DNA of 64,000 nucleotides from positions 1,240,001 to 1,304,000 of the forward strand of contig NZ_AKKC02000004.1 of assembly GCF_000282095.2 (NCBI RefSeq). The letters run 5' to 3'. Below the pieces are notes generated by a model, which saw nothing but the letters and a program-made list of their open reading frames with translations, was not told the origin of the DNA and searched no databases. Each line of letters opens with the position of its first letter. Position 1 is the stretch's first letter. The stretch is from Rhizobium sp. CF080. GTDB lineage: Bacteria > Pseudomonadota > Alphaproteobacteria > Rhizobiales > Rhizobiaceae. The translations under genes were made by a program, and so were the position numbers. Below are positions 60,030 through 64,000 of the stretch, one piece after another.

Positions 60030-61376
60030 ATGGAAGGAATGATGGCTGTAGACCTACATTCAGTACAACACGCGGTAGACGTGGAAAATCTTGACGTCAT
60101 TGTCCTTGGTGCAGGTGTCAGCGGGCTCGTCTCGGCAGCCATTCTCGCCGGGCAAGGCTATCAGAATATTCGCTTGATCGACGAGTACCACCACATCGGG
60201 GGCAACCATATTCATTGGTCGTCAAATGGTTACTCCTTCGACGTCGGGAGCCTGATCTTTCAAGATGATTCTCCGCTTCTGACGCATTTTCCGGAATTGC
60301 TTCCCTTATATGTCCCGATCAAACCTCGCTGGGGTCGCCTCACACCACAGGGAAAGATTTCAACCTACCCGATCTCCTGGCGCGACGATATTGTTGGGGC
60401 GGGAGCGGTGGGTGTCATTCGCATCTTGTCCTCAGTCATCTACGCACGTCTGTTCCAGCGTCATATGCGCAACGCAAGGGAGTTTGCGCGATACTGGATG
60501 GGCGACTACTTGCTGCGTCGATCAGGTCTGGAATCTTACATGTGCCGATTCTACGGGGTCAGCCCCGACAAGATCGACATCGAATTGGCGAAGAAACGGA
60601 TGCTGTGGATCAGCGAACATGGCTCGATAACGAACCTCGTGCGGCGCCTATGTTCGCGCGCTCCGGCCGGCCCGAGAAATAGGCAACTCGCCCGCCCGCA
60701 AGCTGGCTTCGACCTTCTCTATGGAGTGGCAAGGCAAAGTCTCGAACAACGGGGCGTCACGTTCGAACTTGGTGCCCAGATGAGCAAAATCGAGAAAGTC
60801 GATAACGGATTCAATGTGCACCTTGGCGACCGGGTTCTCTTTGCATCCCGCTTGATCTCCACTATCCCTTTGGAGCGAATGAAGGCTCTCTGCGCGCTGC
60901 AATCGGATCGACGTCTCGAAACGATCACCCTCATCAGTCTCTTTTTCAGTTTTTATGGCGAACGGGGCTTCGATCAGTCGGTTTTCTACAATTTTTCCCA
61001 CCAGGGCGCCTGGAAAAGGCTAACCGTCTATTCTGATTTCTATGGCCGTGTGGATGGCCGGGAATATTTCGGCGTGGAAGTCATTGCCGATCAGATTGGC
61101 GGCTCGGTTGCAAACGCCGAAGCAGACTTCCGCACGCATCTGGGCGCTAACAAGCTGTTCCGAGGCGATCTGAGGTTGGAGGGAAGTAAAATTCTCACCA
61201 ACGCGTATCCCATCTATAGCCAAGGCGCAGCGTATCATGCTGCCGAGGCGATCCGGGCCCTACGCGCCTTGGGGATCGAATCTTTCGGGCGCCACGGCGC
61301 TTTTAACTACCAACCCACCGCCCGCGTCTCCACGCTCGACGCAGAAGCGGCACTTGGATTTAAACGGATGCTCTGA
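60030..61376 (+). CDS. FAD-dependent oxidoreductase, UDP-galactopyranose-mutase/protoporphyrinogen-oxidase-like
   Basis: A 448-residue flavoprotein. Dinucleotide-binding motif VIVLGAGVSGLVSAAILAGQG (about residues 23-43), then GGNHIHWSSNGYSFDVGSLIF (the GG doublet that binds FAD), and a C-terminal FGRHGAFNYQPTARVSTLDAE segment matching the second FAD contact of amine-oxidase/UGM-type proteins. In polysaccharide loci such proteins isomerise or oxidise nucleotide sugars, for example making UDP-galactofuranose. Starts at 60030, 60039 or 60042 are all possible. The exact reaction is unproven. Confidence 0.85.
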   Translation: MEGMMAVDLHSVQHAVDVENLDVIVLGAGVSGLVSAAILAGQGYQNIRLIDEYHHIGGNHIHWSSNGYSFDVGSLIFQDDSPLLTHFPELLPLYVPIKPRWGRLTPQGKISTYPISWRDDIVGAGAVGVIRILSSVIYARLFQRHMRNAREFARYWMGDYLLRRSGLESYMCRFYGVSPDKIDIELAKKRMLWISEHGSITNLVRRLCSRAPAGPRNRQLARPQAGFDLLYGVARQSLEQRGVTFELGAQMSKIEKVDNGFNVHLGDRVLFASRLISTIPLERMKALCALQSDRRLETITLISLFFSFYGERGFDQSVFYNFSHQGAWKRLTVYSDFYGRVDGREYFGVEVIADQIGGSVANAEADFRTHLGANKLFRGDLRLEGSKILTNAYPIYSQGAAYHAAEAIRALRALGIESFGRHGAFNYQPTARVSTLDAEAALGFKRML

Positions 61377-61431
61377 TCGACGGGGGATAGGAGGGGGTTC
61401 TCGGCCAGTGGCGAGACGATTGGAGAAACAT

Positions 61432-62511
61432 ATGCGGATTTTGCACATTCTCGGTCATACCCGTCGCCGCAATGGAAATGTCCATGCCGCCATCGATCTT
61501 GCCTGTGCCCAAGCTAAGCGTGGCCACCAGGTGCGGATCGCGCATGGCGGGGGAGACTTCGAGACATTGCTTGCGCACAACAAGGTGATTTCCGTCAGCA
61601 TTGATCAGCGAAGAAGGCCTGTCACGTTGCTGAAAGCATTGCTGGCGCTTAGAACGCAAATGGACGAATTTCAGCCCGACATCGTGCATGCTCACATGAT
61701 GACGAGTGCGGTTTTGGCGTTCCCTATCTGTCGGCTAAGCGGTAAACCACTGGTCACGACTGTGCACAATGCGTTTGAAAGAAGTGCGACATTGATGGGG
61801 TTGGGAGCGCGCGTCATCGCTGTCAGCGACGCGGTTTCCGCTTCCATGCAGCGTCGAGGAATAGCCGGCGCCAAGTTGCGGACCGTGCTCAATGGGACGA
61901 TTGGATCGGCTCGATTTGAAGGCCGCGGCTGCTCGCCAGCCGAGCTCTCCCATCCGAACATCCTGTTCGTCGGCGGCATGCATCCGCGCAAGGGCCTCCC
62001 GGATCTTTTGGAGGCGTTCAGGCTCTTGAGTGACACATACCCGGAGGCGCATCTCTATGTCGCGGGTGGCGGTCCATTTAAAACCGCCTATCAACAACTT
62101 GCCGCCGACACTGGTTGCGGCGACAAGATCACCTTCGTCGGCGGCGTCGACGAACCCCTTCCCTTCATGAAAGGCGCCGACATTTTCGTCCTGCCATCGC
62201 ACGCGGATCCAGCACCGCTTGTCCTCTCCGAGGCGCGAGAGGCGGGCTGCGCGGTCGTCGGGACAAATGTGGATGGGATCCCACAACTGCTGGATTTCGG
62301 TAAAGCCGGTCTCATTGTTCCGCCCGGAGATCCAAAGGCATTGGCTGAGGTCCTTGGCACTTTATTAGGCGATCGCGGGCAACTGAGACATTGGCGAGAA
62401 AGAAGTCAGTCGAACATCGGTCGTCTTACGATTGAACGCGTCGCCGCCGAGACCGAGGACGTCTACTATTCCGCACTTGGGCAACCGTCAAAATCTGCCA
62501 CCATCGCCTAG
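61432..62511 (+). CDS. Glycosyltransferase, family 4 (GT-B)
   Basis: A 359-residue glycosyltransferase. N-terminus MRILHILGHTRRRNGNVHAA (acceptor domain), DIVHAHMMTSAV, VTTVHNAFE; C-terminal domain with ILFVGGMHPRKGLPDLLEAF, YVAGGGPFK, and donor site IFVLPSHADPAPLVLSEAREAG (E-x7-E variant: the first Glu of the family motif is replaced in the HADPAP stretch). ATG 61432 has GGAG 7 nt upstream. It lies 55 bp after the flavoprotein gene on the same strand. Linkage unknown. Confidence 0.92.
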   Translation: MRILHILGHTRRRNGNVHAAIDLACAQAKRGHQVRIAHGGGDFETLLAHNKVISVSIDQRRRPVTLLKALLALRTQMDEFQPDIVHAHMMTSAVLAFPICRLSGKPLVTTVHNAFERSATLMGLGARVIAVSDAVSASMQRRGIAGAKLRTVLNGTIGSARFEGRGCSPAELSHPNILFVGGMHPRKGLPDLLEAFRLLSDTYPEAHLYVAGGGPFKTAYQQLAADTGCGDKITFVGGVDEPLPFMKGADIFVLPSHADPAPLVLSEAREAGCAVVGTNVDGIPQLLDFGKAGLIVPPGDPKALAEVLGTLLGDRGQLRHWRERSQSNIGRLTIERVAAETEDVYYSALGQPSKSATIA

Positions 62512-62561
62512 CGCTCGTGCGTCCAAGAGCCGGTTCCCAGGCCTGCTGGATAACAATCACC

Positions 62562-63293
62562 TCAAATTCGGCCCAGGCGGCGCTTGAGATAAGAGTTCTC
62601 ATGAGGATCGGCATAGTGAAACAATGCGGTCGCGCGCACCTCGCCCTTATCGACCGGTTCATTGGTGTGAATGCTTCGGTATCCCCAGAAAAAATAGAGG
62701 CTGCCCGGGACGAGAGCCACGCGTTTCACGGCGCCGATCTTCTGCATCCGCGACTTCAGAAACCGTTGGGTCAGATGGTTGTCGATAATGGCCTTGTCGA
62801 TAAGATTGAGGACATAATTGGAGCGGATCCCGCGGGTATTGGGAATGATGAGGAAGTCACCACGTTGGCCGACAGTGGGAATTTCGATCGGGATAAGGGC
62901 CGTGATTGCATAGGAGTCGTAGTGGAATAAAAATGAATGCTCCGAAGCGGTCTCCCCCGTCAAACAGCGCAGGATCTGATGGAATTTGATCTCGGGCGCC
63001 GGCCTTCCACAACCAAATGAATATAAACGCGAAAACAACGACTTGAAGGCGGCCAGGTTGGCTAGGTCGTCCAAGCCCGAACCCGCCAATGCATCGCGGT
63101 TCAATGAAATTGTCTGATTTCCACCGGAAGCAAGCGCCAATGCCACAAACTCGCGCAGGCGGCGAAGGTCCTCCTCCAGGAGGAATGATGACATGCAGTA
63201 TATTCCGTCGCCATCGATGCGGCGCGCTATCGCGCAAACCTCGTCGTCAGATATCGCCGCCAACTTGGACATTGCGTTGGCAAGAAAAGACAT
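62562..63293 (-). CDS. Probable 2-oxoglutarate/Fe(II)-dependent dioxygenase
   Basis: A 243-residue cytoplasmic protein that fits the double-stranded beta-helix dioxygenases: metal triad HxD at His124-Asp126 (FLFHYDSYAIT) and His209 (YRSIHTNEP), with Arg220 (GEVRATALFHY) as the likely 2-oxoglutarate anchor. The strand ALVPGSLYFFWG before the distal His is typical of phytanoyl-CoA-dioxygenase-like proteins. In a polysaccharide locus it could hydroxylate a sugar, lipid or substituent. It converges with the GT4 gene, 50 bp apart. The fold call rests on motif spacing only. Confidence 0.65.
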   Translation of the reverse strand: MSFLANAMSKLAAISDDEVCAIARRIDGDGIYCMSSFLLEEDLRRLREFVALALASGGNQTISLNRDALAGSGLDDLANLAAFKSLFSRLYSFGCGRPAPEIKFHQILRCLTGETASEHSFLFHYDSYAITALIPIEIPTVGQRGDFLIIPNTRGIRSNYVLNLIDKAIIDNHLTQRFLKSRMQKIGAVKRVALVPGSLYFFWGYRSIHTNEPVDKGEVRATALFHYADPHENSYLKRRLGRI

Positions 63294-63415
63294 GGCGGGC
63301 CTCCGAACCGTGAGCTTGGAACCCTCACGCTTATTCTGTTAAAATCACATGCTGCTTCGATTGTGTCTGGCTCACGGAATATGGTCTCTTCTCCTTTCGG
63401 CCGGCCGAATGATAC

Positions 63416-63640
63416 CTATCCGCGACGCCTCCTGCTCTCTGACCAAACCATATAAAGTATCCCCGCAAAGTAACCTATCTGGAGCAGGACAAAACAACTG
63501 AGTGTGAGCAGCAAAGCCCTTAGGCCATCGTCCAGCGTTATGTAAGTGGCAATCCCGAATACGGCTGCGACAACGATCGTCTGCAGGAATGCGGCCGGCG
63601 CGGACATCAGCTTCATCCAGCGTTTCAAGGCGGTCAACAT
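63416..63640 (-). CDS. ExoX-like exopolysaccharide production repressor
   Basis: A 74-residue protein with an amphipathic N-terminus, two membrane helices (about residues 18-35 and 40-63) and a basic tail (SESRRRRG). The segment LTLSCFVLLQIGYFAGILYMVW matches the conserved Gln-x-GYF-containing helix of ExoX/Psi/SyrA-type inner-membrane proteins that lower exopolysaccharide synthesis post-transcriptionally through the priming transferase. Its location at the end of an EPS locus fits. A longer overlapping frame (63372-63884) is a shadow. Confidence 0.72.
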   Translation of the reverse strand: MLTALKRWMKLMSAPAAFLQTIVVAAVFGIATYITLDDGLRALLLTLSCFVLLQIGYFAGILYMVWSESRRRRG

Positions 63641-64000
63641 TTGTCCGTCCTTCCGGTCGGTTCCCGCCCGCCCCTATGGCTCCAAACACCTGCAGCGCGA
63701 ATTTTGACTTTCCATAACGAAAGCCTCGCTGGGAGCCCGGAAATCCAACAACAACTTGTCCTGTCAGGGAAGTAAGTCTTTGGCGGTATGGCGCTACATC
63801 GAAATGGGTAAAGTTCGGCAGTCCAAGCCGGAGAACCGTACGACCTTTGGTGCACGATCCTCCCTCACGAGAGCAATAGGACACGCTTGGATGAGATGTT
63901 CTAATGAGAGAGCCAGGTCCGCTTCACCGGCAGGCAGCAACGGTGGATGCGATAAGAGTTAGTCGCACTTCGTTTCTGCGGATGTGAGGGAAAGTTTGCG
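63641..64000. other. Right-hand end of the window, no recognised gene
   Basis: About 360 bp upstream of the ExoX-like gene. Short frames on both strands do not resemble known proteins. It should contain the ExoX-like gene's promoter; I see no other clear element, though a gene could begin beyond the edge. Confidence 0.4.

Noticed and set aside
1..64000. Search by eye for tRNA, rRNA, CRISPR arrays, insertion sequences and integrase genes
   Set aside because: None seen; a covariance-model and repeat search would be needed to exclude small RNAs or decayed elements.

Overview
The window looks like an accessory replicon or chromosomal island of a member of the Rhizobiaceae (Alphaproteobacteria). 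The support is high-GC coding sequence, tightly overlapping operons, many ABC and tripartite transporters with FCD/GntR regulators, a RirA-type iron box, and an exopolysaccharide (EPS) locus with ExoF-, ExoY-, ExoP- and ExoX-like proteins. I saw no rRNA, tRNA, CRISPR array or intact insertion sequence. The taxonomic call is inference from gene content.

Layout. (1) 1-2810, minus strand: gntR, MmgE/PrpD and a truncated TctC binding protein, a small carboxylate-use operon. (2) 3048-5905, minus: a cupredoxin-like protein, a multi-pass membrane protein and a secreted Kelch protein, an uncharacterised operon. (3) 6227-8369, minus: an orphan NitT/TauT-type binding protein and two small unknown proteins. 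(4) 8666-17677, plus: an iron-siderophore module with iron box, FecI-type sigma, FecR-type anti-sigma, STN-bearing TonB receptor, siderophore-interacting reductase, two FecCD permeases, ATPase and binding protein. Hairpins lie on both sides of the receptor gene.

(5) 17752-34069 is the most unusual part. Two divergent operons and a satellite pair encode a dipeptide-type ABC importer, three creatinase-fold (M24) proteins that all lack the usual metal ligands, an M20 hydrolase that lacks the ligands of one zinc site, an intact M20 carbamoylase/amidohydrolase, a D-2-hydroxyacid dehydrogenase, 5-oxoprolinase PxpA/PxpB/PxpC, a class I glutamine amidotransferase and an FCD regulator. The 10-bp palindrome TGGTATACCA occurs in both divergent intergenic regions and is probably that regulator's operator. 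I infer a catabolic island for an imported peptide-like or cyclic-amide compound with 5-oxoproline as an intermediate; the substrate is unknown.

(6) 34198-39137: an SH3 protein and a small secreted protein share Cys/Gly-rich repeats. They flank a Cys-rich repeat protein and a sterol-desaturase-type hydroxylase, next to an OmpR-type two-component system. A near-identical 15-bp direct-repeat site lies upstream of both repeat-protein genes and of the response regulator gene, which suggests a small envelope regulon.

(7) 39799-63640: an EPS/capsule locus with priming sugar transferase, at least five glycosyltransferase genes (one a GT4-GT2 fusion), OPX export protein, a chain-length regulator with a dead P-loop, Wzy-like polymerase, Wzx-like flippase, three methyltransferases, a Tat-exported GH16 glycanase, a COG5610-type HAD protein, a UDP-galactopyranose-mutase-like flavoprotein, a probable 2OG-Fe(II) dioxygenase and an ExoX-like repressor. 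The product is probably a methylated surface polysaccharide.
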